A DNA stretch of 64,000 nt from Streptomyces sp. L2. Its GTDB lineage: Bacteria; Actinomycetota; Actinomycetes; Streptomycetales; Streptomycetaceae. The stretch lies in the NCBI RefSeq assembly GCF_004124325.1, contig NZ_QBDT01000001.1:7564001-7628000 (forward strand), given 5' to 3'. The notes beneath the pieces were generated by a model. It was not told the DNA's origin. It was given only the letters and a program-made list of their open reading frames with translations, and made no database searches. Below, piece after piece: positions 7,307 through 20,411 of this stretch. The position numbers and the translations under genes are program-made. The stretch's first letter is position 1. Every line of letters begins with the position of its first letter.

Positions 7307-7843
7307 TCACTCCTCGTCCGCACCCGACAGCGCTTCGATGATCATGCGGGTGGCGAAGTCCCGGTCGTCGGTGAGCCGGTTGATGTGCTCCGCGAGCAGG
7401 AAGGCGGTGGCCTCCAGGGGGTTCATCTCGTCCTTGGTCCAGCTCCCCACCCGCTTGCGCCACAGGCTGGGGCTCAGGCCCGTCCCCGCGGCGACGACCA
7501 GACCGGCCATGGTGGGGATGGCCTCGGGGCGGACGCTCTTCGGCATCATGCGCAGCGTGGCCACCAGGCTGGGCACCACGCACTCGATGACGTCCTTGTC
7601 GTGGTCCTCGTAGGCCATCTCCAGCCACCGCATGAACATGTAGATGAGCGTGCAGGCGCCGTCCACCAGGTCATCGAGCCCGCTCGGACCCAAGGACGCG
7701 GCGAACTGCGCCGTCAGCGCCCGCTGTTCGGCGTCGGTGCCGACGTTGTCGTCGTAGACGGCCTTGAGCCGGGAGTCGATCATCATGAGGGCCGCGCCCA
7801 CATCGCCGGCGGGCGCGTGCTGGGGGTCGCAGGGCGATGGCAC
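7307..7843 (-). CDS. hypothetical soluble protein, 178 aa
   Basis: It starts at GTG 7843, directly behind GAGGAAACT. The sequence is mainly helical: a Gln/Ala-rich region AEQRALTAQFAAS, a patch of Met/Trp/Tyr (YMFMRWLEMAYEDHD), and a C-terminal acidic end (LSGADEE). No signal peptide, membrane segment or known motif is visible and I do not recognise the family. It is convergent with the TetR gene and divergent from the type III PKS gene across a 365-bp spacer. Confidence 0.65.
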   Translation of the reverse strand: MPSPCDPQHAPAGDVGAALMMIDSRLKAVYDDNVGTDAEQRALTAQFAASLGPSGLDDLVDGACTLIYMFMRWLEMAYEDHDKDVIECVVPSLVATLRMMPKSVRPEAIPTMAGLVVAAGTGLSPSLWRKRVGSWTKDEMNPLEATAFLLAEHINRLTDDRDFATRMIIEALSGADEE

Positions 7844-8208
7844 AGTTTCCTCCTCGGCGGGGCCGTGGGCAACGCGGCGTGCTCGTACAGTAACCCGCCG
7901 CTGATGCCGGGTCCGGCGAAATCGAGCGACGCCGACGACGGCCCTCTGGCTGACGTCACGTCAGTAGTGGCGTACGGCACTTCGGTGCACCGCGGCCCCC
8001 GCGGCGGTGTGTGCCGTGTCACCACGCCAAAATGCGCCCGAGTTGCCTGTGTCACAGCGGAAATGTCCCTTTAGCGTCCATGCTCGATACGGATGCCGGC
8101 GCCCGAAGTGGAGCGCATCGGCATCGACTTGGGCGTCCCGTGCCGAAGTGACCCATGACACAGCACTCGTGGCGTTCCCCCGCGTACCCCTCAGAAAGGT
8201 GCCCCCTG
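7844..8208. other. 365-bp intergenic region between divergent genes
   Basis: No convincing gene is seen. It contains a palindrome TGACGTCA at 7951-7958 and the 5' region of the type III PKS gene. Base composition is less GC-biased than the flanking genes, as expected for promoters, but no clear -35/-10 pair can be asserted. Confidence 0.5.
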
Positions 8209-9387
8209 ATGGCCGCTTACCTCTGCCCTCCTGCCGTGATACACGGCGAGCACGCCGTGGAGACCAGCCAGATCGTGGCGGAGGTGCGCGGCCGGCACCC
8301 GGAAGCGGCGTGGGCGCCGCGGATCGACGGCATAGCGGCCAGCACGGGCATCGAGACCCGCGGCTGGATGCTGCCGCTGGAGACCGCCGTCGCACCCGGC
8401 AAGGGCCTGCCGGCCGGGGACCTGGAGGCGGCCCGGGAGGCGCTGGTCCGTGACGGCTTCGCCGGCGAGGACGTGGACCGCGCGATCGCCGCCCTGGAGG
8501 CGGTGCCCGCGCCGCAGACCGTCCAGGAACGCACCGCGCCCGCCTGGGAGGCCGTGCAGTCCTACGGGGAGCGCGCGGCGCGCGGCGCCCTGCAGATCGC
8601 CGGACTGGACGCGTCGGACGTCGACTGCGTCATCACCAGCAACTCCACCACGCCGGCCCTGCCGGGTCTGGACGTCGCCCTGGCCAACAGGCTCCCGCTG
8701 CGCGACGACGTGCTGATGCTGCCGGCCACGCAGTGGGCCTGCATCGCCGGCACCCGCTCCCTCGCGCTGGCGGCGGACCTCGTGGCCGCCGACCCGGACC
8801 GCGTGGTCCTGGTCGTGATCTCGGAGGCGCTGAGCACGACCTACCAGCCCGGGGACGACACCCTGGAGTCCCTGATCGTCCGGCTGCTGTTCGCGGACAC
8901 CGCCGTCGCCACCGTGGTCACCGGCCGCCCGCGCCCCGAGTCCATGCTGCGACTGGACGCCTCCTGGAACCACACCCTGCCCGGCACCCAGGACCTGCAT
9001 CGTCTGGAGACGCGGGCGGACGGCACCCACTTCGTGATGGACCGGCGCGGGCCGCGCGCCGTACAGCAGACGGTCACCGCGATGTGGGAGTGGCTCCGCG
9101 TCCGCTACCAGGAGGACCCCGGCTCCTGGCACCCCGACGTGCTGCTCGCGCACCCCGGCGGGACCAAGGTGCTGGAGTACATGGAGCAGACCATGCCCGA
9201 GGGCTGGCCGGCCGGACTCCTGGACTACAGCCGGGCCAGCTACACCACCGGGAACCGTGGCGGCGCCGCCGTGTTCGACATCATGCGCAGGGCCTACGAC
9301 GCCGGGCAGAAGCCGGGCAGCCGTGCCGTCCTGTACGCCGCGGCCCCGGGCCTCACCGCGACCGCCCTGGAAGGGGAGTGGCTGTGA
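8209..9387 (+). CDS. type III polyketide synthase (chalcone synthase family), 392 aa
   Basis: The enzyme condenses malonyl-CoA units on an acyl starter in a homodimeric thiolase fold. The triad is visible: Cys178 in ATQWACIAGT, His315 in LLAHPGGTKV and Asn349 in YTTGNRGGAA. ATG 8209 is chosen because AAAGG lies about 9 nt upstream; an upstream ATG at 8155 would add an unrelated-looking leader. Length fits the family. The N-terminus differs from the RppA (tetrahydroxynaphthalene) pattern, so product type is not assigned. Unlike most Streptomyces type III PKS loci, no methyltransferase or oxygenase gene is adjacent; neighbours are a hypothetical gene and a signalling phosphatase. Confidence 0.85.
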   Translation: MAAYLCPPAVIHGEHAVETSQIVAEVRGRHPEAAWAPRIDGIAASTGIETRGWMLPLETAVAPGKGLPAGDLEAAREALVRDGFAGEDVDRAIAALEAVPAPQTVQERTAPAWEAVQSYGERAARGALQIAGLDASDVDCVITSNSTTPALPGLDVALANRLPLRDDVLMLPATQWACIAGTRSLALAADLVAADPDRVVLVVISEALSTTYQPGDDTLESLIVRLLFADTAVATVVTGRPRPESMLRLDASWNHTLPGTQDLHRLETRADGTHFVMDRRGPRAVQQTVTAMWEWLRVRYQEDPGSWHPDVLLAHPGGTKVLEYMEQTMPEGWPAGLLDYSRASYTTGNRGGAAVFDIMRRAYDAGQKPGSRAVLYAAAPGLTATALEGEWL

Positions 9388-9546
9388 CGCCTGCGTGACA
9401 TCCGGGGCAGCGGGGACGGGCCGCCCGTGAATCGGTGCCGCCCCCCGCACCCGGCGGCGGCGCGACGGCACCAGCACGGGCACCGCCTCCTTGCCGTCGG
9501 ACCACCGGCGGCGATGGGCGCCGGTCTCCTGACGCCCCGGCCCCCC

Positions 9547-11709
9547 TCACCTCGCGATTTCCGCCCAGACCACCTTTCCGGTGTCCGTCCACCGCACTCC
9601 CCAGCGGGTGGTGAGCCGGTGGACCACGTGCAGACCACGGCCGTGGTCGTCGAGGAGCCCGCCCCGGCCCAGGCGCGGTCTGCCGTTGCCCGTGTCGGCG
9701 ACCTCGCACAGCAGTCCATGGCCGGACCGGATCAGCCGTACCGTGATGGGCCCTTCGGCGAAGCGGACCGCGTTGGTCACCAACTCGCTGACCAGCAGCA
9801 GCACGCTGTCCCGGGTGTCGTCGCGGGTGTGCCAGCGCCGAAGCAGCGCGGCGACCAGGGTGCGGGCCCGGTCCGCCGCGTCGTCGCGTGCGGGCAGCCG
9901 CCACGTCGCCGTGTCCCCCTTGCGGTAGCCGATCGTGCGCGCGAGCAGCAGCGTGACATCGTCACGCTGACGCACCGGGGCCAGCGCGGCGACCACGCGC
10001 CGCGCCGCCTGCGGCAGGGTGTCCCAGGGGTGCACCGCCGCCACGGCGTCCGCCAGCCTGTCGATGCCCTCGTCGATCGGCACGGCGGGATCCTCCACCA
10101 GCCCGTCGGTGTACAGGGCGAGCAGGGAGCCCGGGGGAGCGGCGAACGTGTGCACGCCGAACGGCTCCCGCAGCGCGAACTCGGCGCCCAGGCCGGGATG
10201 GGGCCGGACCGCGAGCGGGCCGGCGCGCCCGTCCGGATCCACCAGCACCGGCGGCAGGTGGCCGGCGCTGGACAGCGACACGCGATGGCTGACCGGGTCG
10301 TAGACGGCGATGCAGCAGGTCGATCCGAGGGCGCTGTACCCGGCCGCGAGCCCGGACTCCGCGTCGTCCAGCAGTGACACCGTCTCGTCCAGGTGCTCCA
10401 GCACCTCGTCGGGCGCCAGTCCGGCGGACAGCAGCGCACGGGCCTCCATGCTCAGCTGTCCCATGGTCGCCGCGGCCCCCAGACCGTGCCCCACGACATC
10501 CCCGACCACCAGGGCGGTACGGCCGTCCGGCAGCGGAAAGCTGTTCACCCAGTCCCCGCCGACGCCCGCGCTGTCGGGGGTGGCGGGCTGGTAGACGCTG
10601 GCGATCTGGATCGTGTCCCCGCCGGTGCGCGGCAGCAGGCGGCGCTGCAACGCCAGTACCTGCGTGTGCTCCCGCTGGTGCTGGCGCGCCAGGTCGACGT
10701 GGTGGGAGGTCCTGGCCACCAGTTCCTGGAGGTCGAACAGCTCGCTGTCGTGGAAGGGCCAGTCCGCCCGCCGCCAGACCTCGGCCACGCCCAGGACGAC
10801 GGGCGGTACGCCGTCCAGGACCAGCGGAATGCACGCCACACCCGCCGACCGGTCACCGGGCACCAGGGCACGGACCAGGCGCGGACTGCCGAGCACCCGC
10901 TCGACTGCCTTCCGGTCGGGTATGACGATGGCCTGCGGGGCGTCGTCCCGCCGTACCGCCTGGGACAGCAGCCGGCTGGCGTCACCGGGAAGGTCGTCTC
11001 CCGGCGTCACGTACCCCTCGGGCCACGCGCGGTCCGGCACCAGCGCCGCGCGCCGCAGCCGAATGCGTCCCTGCGCCTGCTCGGTGACGCCCTCACCCGT
11101 CCATACGGCGAAGTCGAGGTCCACGGCGGCCACGTCCCCCCAGGCGAGCAGGGACTCCGCGAGCGACTGCGCCGTCTCGCCGATGTCCAGTGAGGTCCCG
11201 ATCGCCGTCTCGGCGGCGTACAGGTGCAGCCGCCTGGCCATGGCGATCACCGAGACGGTCAGGCCGTCCTGGGGGGCCACGGCGGTCAGGATGCTCATCG
11301 AGACCACCAGCTCCGACCCGTCGGAGCGGCGCAGGCGCTGCACCCGGGCGACGTGTGCCTCACCGGTCTCCAGCACCTGGCGCAGCCGCCGGGTGACCGT
11401 CGGCACGTCCCCGGGGGGCAGGAGGTCGACGAACGGGCTCCCCGGCACGGCGTCGAGCCCCGAGAAGACGGGGGCGTCCAGATTGCAGTGGGTGATCCGC
11501 AGATCCCGGTCCACGTTGACCGCGCCGAGGATCTGCTCCTGACGATCGTCCGCCGGGTCCTCGGGAACGGGTCCGCCTCCGGTGCGGTCGCCCTCCATGG
11601 CGGCAGGGCCGACGGCCCCCGCCGCTCCGACCCGCGGGATGTAGCGCCCCAGGGCGCTGCTGACCATGTCGAACGGCGACGAGGACGAGGGGGAGGGGGT
11701 GGAGTCCAT
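9547..11709 (-). CDS. PAS-GAF-PP2C (SpoIIE)-HATPase signalling protein, 720 aa
   Basis: Start ATG 11709 (MDSTPSPSS) is placed behind GAGAGAG. After a Ser/Pro-rich leader come a PAS-like sensor (about residues 60-165), a GAF-like region (170-340), a short coiled linker (LARQHQREHTQVLALQRRLLP), a SpoIIE-type PP2C phosphatase domain with GGDWVNSFPL and VVGDVVGHGLGAA metal-site motifs, and a C-terminal GHKL/HATPase domain of the RsbW kind (SELVTNAVRFAEG, DDHGRGLHVV). Combining phosphatase and anti-sigma-type kinase in one chain is a known Streptomyces arrangement for controlling STAS-domain antagonists. It is convergent with the PKS gene. Confidence 0.9.
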   Translation of the reverse strand: MDSTPSPSSSSPFDMVSSALGRYIPRVGAAGAVGPAAMEGDRTGGGPVPEDPADDRQEQILGAVNVDRDLRITHCNLDAPVFSGLDAVPGSPFVDLLPPGDVPTVTRRLRQVLETGEAHVARVQRLRRSDGSELVVSMSILTAVAPQDGLTVSVIAMARRLHLYAAETAIGTSLDIGETAQSLAESLLAWGDVAAVDLDFAVWTGEGVTEQAQGRIRLRRAALVPDRAWPEGYVTPGDDLPGDASRLLSQAVRRDDAPQAIVIPDRKAVERVLGSPRLVRALVPGDRSAGVACIPLVLDGVPPVVLGVAEVWRRADWPFHDSELFDLQELVARTSHHVDLARQHQREHTQVLALQRRLLPRTGGDTIQIASVYQPATPDSAGVGGDWVNSFPLPDGRTALVVGDVVGHGLGAAATMGQLSMEARALLSAGLAPDEVLEHLDETVSLLDDAESGLAAGYSALGSTCCIAVYDPVSHRVSLSSAGHLPPVLVDPDGRAGPLAVRPHPGLGAEFALREPFGVHTFAAPPGSLLALYTDGLVEDPAVPIDEGIDRLADAVAAVHPWDTLPQAARRVVAALAPVRQRDDVTLLLARTIGYRKGDTATWRLPARDDAADRARTLVAALLRRWHTRDDTRDSVLLLVSELVTNAVRFAEGPITVRLIRSGHGLLCEVADTGNGRPRLGRGGLLDDHGRGLHVVHRLTTRWGVRWTDTGKVVWAEIAR

Positions 11710-11936
11710 GGGCTCTCTCAGCTCGCTCGCCAACCCCGGCACAGCACCGGGGCGTACCCGAACCCGCGCGGCGGGGCCCCGAAACCCGGACCGCACACCT
11801 CATTGAATAACACCGGGCGGTGCTTCGCCCACACCAGTGGATCGTGCACCGAGCGCGAAGACCGAACGCGCACAGTGAGCATGAGATCGCTCGGAAAAGA
11901 TTGACGCGTCGGAACATCCCGACGTAATCTCGCCGC

Positions 11937-12251
11937 ATGCCCACTGACGTGTTCGGCGTTCTGGCCAACCCCGTGCGACGCAAGCTGCTCGACCACCTGC
12001 GGGCGGGCCCGCGGTCCACGGGTGAGCTGGCCGCGCTGTTCGAGCTCGGCAGGCCGGCGGTCTCCGAGCATCTGGCCGTGCTGCGCGCCGCCGGGCTGGT
12101 GCGCGAGGAGCCGCGCGGGCGGCACCGCTTCTACCACCTGGTCCCGGCCGGCCTGGCGGAGGTCGGCGAGTGGCTGCATCCGTTCGAGCACTACTGGAAC
12201 CAGCGCCTGAACGCGCTGGGTGACCTTCTGGACGAGGAAGACACGCCGTGA
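11937..12251 (+). CDS. ArsR-family transcriptional regulator, 104 aa
   Basis: A compact winged helix-turn-helix: DVFGVLANPVRRKLLDHL, the recognition helix in GRPAVSEHLAVLRAAGLV, and the wing EEPRGRHRFYHLV. No metal-binding ELCVC-type motif is present, so it belongs to the non-metal ArsR subgroup usually paired with an SRPBCC/AHSA1 protein. The next gene is exactly such a partner and its GTG overlaps this gene's stop (GTGA), indicating translational coupling. Confidence 0.9.
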   Translation: MPTDVFGVLANPVRRKLLDHLRAGPRSTGELAALFELGRPAVSEHLAVLRAAGLVREEPRGRHRFYHLVPAGLAEVGEWLHPFEHYWNQRLNALGDLLDEEDTP

Positions 12252-12661
12252 CCGCGAGCAATGAGATCAACTGCGAGAAGTTCCTGCCCCACCCCCCGTC
12301 GGCCGTCTGGGCGGCGCTGACCGACCCCGTGCTGCACGCCCGCTGGTGGGCGGCGGGAGACGTCAAGCCGCTGGTGGGCCACCGCTTCACCCTGGACATG
12401 GGGGCCTGGGGCCCGCAGCCGTGCGAGGTGACCGAGGTCGAGCCCGAGCGGCTGCTGAGCTACCGCTTCGCCGAGGGCACCCTCGACACGACGATCACCT
12501 GGCGGCTGGTCCCCGAGGGCAGAGGCACCCGCCTCTTCCTCACCCACACCGGCTTCGACCTGGACTCCCCGATGGGCCGCCAGGCCCACGACGGCATGGG
12601 CCACGGCTGGCCCCACGTCCTCGCCCACCTCGGCACAGTACTGGACGAGACGCCCGCCTGA
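12248..12661 (+). CDS. SRPBCC / AHSA1-family protein, 137 aa
   Basis: The protein shows the START-like hydrophobic ligand fold of the AHSA1 family: FLPHPPSAVWAALTDPVLHARWW at the start, a central WGPQPCEVTEVEPERLLSYRF segment, and the C-terminal helix LAHLGTVLDE. The GTG start overlaps the ArsR stop codon by 4 bp, so the two are one operon. Family members bind small hydrophobic molecules or act as co-chaperone-like proteins; the ligand here is unknown. Confidence 0.88.
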   Translation: MTASNEINCEKFLPHPPSAVWAALTDPVLHARWWAAGDVKPLVGHRFTLDMGAWGPQPCEVTEVEPERLLSYRFAEGTLDTTITWRLVPEGRGTRLFLTHTGFDLDSPMGRQAHDGMGHGWPHVLAHLGTVLDETPA

Positions 12662-12750
12662 CGCCGGACCCCGCGGACCAGGCACCCGCCCGCGGCACCG
12701 CGCCACGCAACGCGACATCCGCGCACGGCCACGCCCGCTGATCCCGGCAC

Positions 12751-13190
12751 TCAGGACGGCGTCGGCGGCCGCACCCATGGCGCGAACCGCAGTCCCTCGG
12801 CTGCGTCCGGGCGCCAGTACCGCAGAACGGTCTCGTGGACGACGTCGATCCGTTCGGCGGCGATCAGACAGGAAACGGGCTCCGGATCGCCCGCGTCCGC
12901 CTCGAAGGCGACGAGAACGGGCGGCTCCTCACCGAGTCGACGACTGACGCGCAGCCGTTCCTCGGCCGTCGGCGGGTGGAAGACCGGATGAGCGAACCGC
13001 GCCGGGCAACCGACGAACGCGGGGTCGCCGAAGGCCAGCTCCAGGCCGTGGGCGTAGGACAGGTCGGGCCCGGCCGCCAGCCGGAACTCGGCGGGGTCCC
13101 AGGCGACCACGTCCCAGTCCCACCAGGATCTTTCGGGAGCTGGATGCCGACGTTCCGGCGCTCCGTGTCGCTCGGCCGTCGCTCTACCAT
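12751..13190 (-). pseudogene. hypothetical protein with a probable single-base frameshift
   Basis: ATG 13190 overlaps the stop codon of the upstream gene (ATGGTAG) and follows GGAAAGG, a clear coupled start reading MVERRPSDTERRNVGIQLPKD. That frame then degenerates, whereas a well-formed protein (WDWDVVAWDPAEFRL, then AHGLELAFGDPAF, ending WVRPPTPS) continues in another frame to the stop at 12751. The whole span is one base short of a multiple of three, so a one-base deletion near 13125-13135 would join them into a product of about 146 aa. An alternative is a GTG start at 13110 without a good ribosome binding site. The family is not recognised. Confidence 0.55.
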
Positions 13191-13855
13191 CCCGACTGCG
13201 CCTTTCCGAGGCGGAGCCCTGTGGCCCGGAGCCACTCCTGCGCGGCCTCGTCCCGGGTTCGTGTGCCGATGGACAGGTAGACGGCGTGCCGGCCGGGATC
13301 GGGCTCACCGCACTGCACCGTCCATCTGCTGTTGAGGCACAGTTGGACACCGCAGAGTGTGGCGCTGGGCAGGCCGCGCAGCGGCGAGAGCCAGCCGATG
13401 CCGATCGACAGGGGGCCACAAGCCGCGACCGTGTCGTCGATCTCCGTCTCGGTGCACTCGTCCGGGTCACGGACGGGAAAAGTGGCGGGTCTCCTTCCCC
13501 GCAGCAGCTGGAACGACACTCCCTCGGGCAAGGGCCACAGGGAACCCAGTCCGGGTTCCAGCTCCGTCTCCACCCAGCCGTCGGACCTGTCCTGAAGGCC
13601 CAGGCGGCCCAGGGTCCGCCAGAGCTCCTGGACACGCGAGTCCTGGAGATCCCGCGTCGAGCAGGAGAACGCCCCGCAGGTGAAGTACCGCCGGGCATGG
13701 TGGAACTGTTCCCGTGTCGCGATGTCCTCGAAGGCCAGGGACGGCAGGTCCGGCGCCCCGGCACCGAACCGGGCGAGCAGGTGACGTGCGAACCGCAGCG
13801 CCGTCCGCCTGTCCGGCAGCGGTTCCAGCACCTGGTAGAGCATTGACGCACCCAT
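13184..13855 (-). CDS. hypothetical protein, 223 aa
   Basis: Start ATG 13855 (MGASMLYQVLEPL) is chosen because GAGGGG lies 8 nt upstream. The protein appears soluble and alpha/beta with several cysteines (TCGAFSCST, TLCGVQLCLNS) and acidic patches (DPDECTETEIDD). No motif is recognised. It sits directly upstream of, and overlaps by 7 bp, a second hypothetical gene, so the two form an operon. The pair is divergent from the PP2C gene at 13982. Confidence 0.65.
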   Translation of the reverse strand: MGASMLYQVLEPLPDRRTALRFARHLLARFGAGAPDLPSLAFEDIATREQFHHARRYFTCGAFSCSTRDLQDSRVQELWRTLGRLGLQDRSDGWVETELEPGLGSLWPLPEGVSFQLLRGRRPATFPVRDPDECTETEIDDTVAACGPLSIGIGWLSPLRGLPSATLCGVQLCLNSRWTVQCGEPDPGRHAVYLSIGTRTRDEAAQEWLRATGLRLGKAQSGW

Positions 13856-13981
13856 CGGCCCACCCCTCGTCCGCACCGATGATCCTGCGGCCCGTCAGAC
13901 TATCCTGCGGCCGGCTGAGCAAGATCCGGTCTGTGCCCGCATGCTGGGGTTCAGTGCTGTCGAGCGGCGGTAGGGAACGAG

Positions 13982-15169
13982 ATGGATCGCAGTGTCGCCG
14001 TAGTACGTGCTCTGGAGGCCGCGGCTGCCGACAGGCTCGTGGACGTGCTGGCCGCCTGCCTGCGTGAGCACTATGGCGCCGGCGGGGTGGAACTCCGCCT
14101 GGTGGACTACGGGATGCGCTCGCTGCAACCGGTCCAGCGGCCTCCGCTGGTGCTGCAGCCGCTCTCCGTCGACGGCACACCGCAGGGCCGGGCTTTCGAC
14201 GCCCAGGGACCGCACACCGTGTCGTCCGGGCCGGAGGAACGGGAGGTCCATCTTCCGGTGACGGTCCGCGGCGACCGGCTGGGAGTTCTGTCCGTGAGCG
14301 TTCCCGGCCATTCCCACTCTCCCGCGGTACAGGCCGAACTCCACGCCATTGCCACCGCTCTCGGGCGGGAAATCGTGCTGGCCGGACGGGAGACCGACGA
14401 GTACGAAGTGCAGCGCCGGGCCGAACGCCTGACACTCGCCGCCGAATTGCAGTGGCTGCTGTTGCCGGCCCGCTCGTGCGCGAGGGACGAATTCGCCCTC
14501 GGAGCACACCTCGAACCGGCATACGCGGTCTTCGGGGACGGCTTCGACTGGTCCGTTTCGCCGGAGCACCTCAGCGTGGCCGTCATCAACGGCATGGGAA
14601 GGGGAATGGACGCCGCACTGCTGACCGGTCTCGTCGTGAATGCCGTACGCAATGCCCGCCGGGCCGGGCTGGGACTGGCCGATCAGGCGGCCCTCGCCGA
14701 CGAGGCGGTCTTCGCGCAGTACCGGGGCACCGCCCACGCCGCCGTACTCCTGCTGCGGTTCGAACTGGCCACCGGACGGGTGGAGGCCGTGGACGCCGGA
14801 TCCCCCCGCCTGTGGCGGATGCGGGCGGGCGAGGTCGAGCGGCTGGAGCTGGAGCCGCAGCTTCCGCTCGGCATGTTCGGGGACACGCCCTTCGAGACCG
14901 AGACGGTGGACGCGGCGCCCGGTGACCGGCTGCTGATCGCCAGCGACGGTGTCTACACCGCCGCCACGCCCGCAGGGGAGGCGTACGGGGAGCGGAAGCT
15001 GGCCCGCACCATGAAGGCGACCCGGCTGCTGCCGCCGGCCCAGGTACCGGGGGCGGTCCTCAGAGCGCTGTCAGGACACCTCGGGCACTCGCCCCTGGAG
15101 GACGACGCGGTGGTGATGTGCCTGGACTGGGCCGGACGGCCCGGTGCGGCCCGACCCGGCGCCGGATGA
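13982..15169 (+). CDS. PP2C / SpoIIE-family protein phosphatase, 395 aa
   Basis: The N-terminal 130 residues resemble a GAF-type sensor (ELRLVDYGMRSL, LPVTVRGDRLGVLSV); residues about 160-390 form a SpoIIE phosphatase domain (LTLAAELQWLLLPAR, GDGFDWSVSPEHLSVAVINGMGRGM, GDRLLIASDGVY, LEDDAVVMCLDW). The usual GDxxGHG metal loop reads INGMGRGM, so one aspartate normally used for Mn/Mg is replaced by Asn; activity may be altered. ATG 13982 follows GGTAGGGAACGAG. Such proteins dephosphorylate STAS-domain antagonists. Confidence 0.85.
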   Translation: MDRSVAVVRALEAAAADRLVDVLAACLREHYGAGGVELRLVDYGMRSLQPVQRPPLVLQPLSVDGTPQGRAFDAQGPHTVSSGPEEREVHLPVTVRGDRLGVLSVSVPGHSHSPAVQAELHAIATALGREIVLAGRETDEYEVQRRAERLTLAAELQWLLLPARSCARDEFALGAHLEPAYAVFGDGFDWSVSPEHLSVAVINGMGRGMDAALLTGLVVNAVRNARRAGLGLADQAALADEAVFAQYRGTAHAAVLLLRFELATGRVEAVDAGSPRLWRMRAGEVERLELEPQLPLGMFGDTPFETETVDAAPGDRLLIASDGVYTAATPAGEAYGERKLARTMKATRLLPPAQVPGAVLRALSGHLGHSPLEDDAVVMCLDWAGRPGAARPGAG

Positions 15170-15182
15170 CGTGTCCGCCGTC

Positions 15183-15674
15183 TCAGGCCGAGCGGGACAC
15201 CGACTCGTCGGCGGCCCGGTCGGCGGCCGCGTCCAGGGCGGACAGCAGGCCACCGGCCCCTTCGACCAGCGCGTCCCGCGCGCCGGGAGTCATCGCGTCG
15301 AGCACGGCGGCCAGGGCCTGTTCCCGTGCCGCGCGCAGTTCCCGGAGACAGGCCTTCGCCTCGCCGGTCAGATGAAGCGCGATCTCCCTGCGGCTCCTGC
15401 CGCTGGGCGCCCGCCGGACCAGCCCCATCGCCTCCAGGCGGGCACACAGGCGGCTCAGGGCGGACGGCGCGGAGTCGAGTGCCTCGCCCAACTCGCGCAG
15501 GCTGACCTCGGGCGTGCGCTCCAGCGCGTAGAGGACGCGCAGTTGCGAGACGGAGACGGGCAGGGAGGCGCTGTGCCGTTCCCTTTCCCACAGGGACTCC
15601 AGGCCTTCGACAGCCGCGCACAGCGTACGGATGGCCTCCTGCGATCTGTACGGCCCGCGGGCCTTGTCACCCAT
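15183..15674 (-). CDS. MarR-family transcriptional regulator, 163 aa
   Basis: Start ATG 15674 (MGDKARGPYRS) follows GGAG at 9 nt; an ATG at 15731 lacks a ribosome binding site. The winged helix-turn-helix reads VSQLRVLYALERTPEVSLRELGEAL, with the wing at RRAPSGRSRREIALHLTGEG-like sequence, followed by the helical dimerisation end (ALAAVLDAMTPGARDALVEG). It is convergent with the PP2C gene, 13 bp away. Its ligand and targets are unknown; MarR proteins usually regulate a divergent gene, but the upstream side is a 700-bp gap before the histidine kinase. Confidence 0.85.
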   Translation of the reverse strand: MGDKARGPYRSQEAIRTLCAAVEGLESLWERERHSASLPVSVSQLRVLYALERTPEVSLRELGEALDSAPSALSRLCARLEAMGLVRRAPSGRSRREIALHLTGEAKACLRELRAAREQALAAVLDAMTPGARDALVEGAGGLLSALDAAADRAADESVSRSA

Positions 15675-16381
15675 GCTCAGACACTCCGAATCTGCTACAA
15701 GCGATCCGAGCGGACGGAAAAGATCACCCATGGTCCGTCGTGTGTTCCGACGGCCTTTCCCGCTGCGTGCGCCGCTTTCCCATGAGCCGGGCCGCCCCGG
15801 CGAGGACTCCGCGCGAACCCATGGCATGGACAGTCAACCACACGGCCGTCACGGAAGACGGCACGGGATTCCCGCTGGGACACCATCGACGTCCCGGAGG
15901 AGTATTCGCCTTTCCCGGATATCCCCTTATCGCGTCTCGCGGTGAGTACCTGTCACATTCGATCGCACCACCCCGCCGCACATGAATGACGTACGAGGAG
16001 ATTGTGTGCCCGGGCGGACACATCCTTGAAGGAATTCGGGCCGCCGCCCAGAACCAGGTCCGTCTCCCGGCGAAAGGGCCGCCGAGGAGGCACATTCCGG
16101 CTGCGGCCGGATCAACACCCTCCACCGACGGGTACCGGCGCCCGTGATCGGCCCACTTCCCGGGATCGCCCCAGGTCGCGACCCCTGCCGGACCGGATGT
16201 GCACCGCGCGGGACAGCCGTGCCCGGCGAGACGCGACTTGCCACGCGCATACTGGGTGCCGTAGTAAATAGTTTCCCTGTGTAAAAAGTCTTCGTCGGTG
16301 GTGAAGATCCCGGCGCGGGGTGGCCACTGGGCCGGCTCCAGCGCCGCTGGACCGGCGATCGATGACGGAACGAGGTTGGTC
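15675..16381. other. 707-bp region without a convincing gene
   Basis: Several frames are open but none has codon bias, a ribosome binding site and protein-like composition together. The stretch just before the kinase (about 16255-16290) is locally AT-rich (agtaaatagtttccctgtgtaaaaag) and is the likeliest promoter area. A GTG at 16298 in frame with the kinase could extend it by 28 residues, but the ATG at 16382 has the better ribosome binding site. Confidence 0.5.
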
Positions 16382-20404
<4,023 letters not shown>

Positions 20405-20411
20405 GACGACC

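Noticed and set aside
7951..7958. TGACGTCA palindrome as an operator upstream of the type III PKS
   Set aside because: An 8-bp palindrome of this composition is expected by chance at this GC content and it lies about 250 bp from the gene; no second copy supports it.
15826..15945. Short plus-strand frame in the gap before the hybrid kinase
   Set aside because: No ribosome binding site, poor codon bias and no recognisable protein features.
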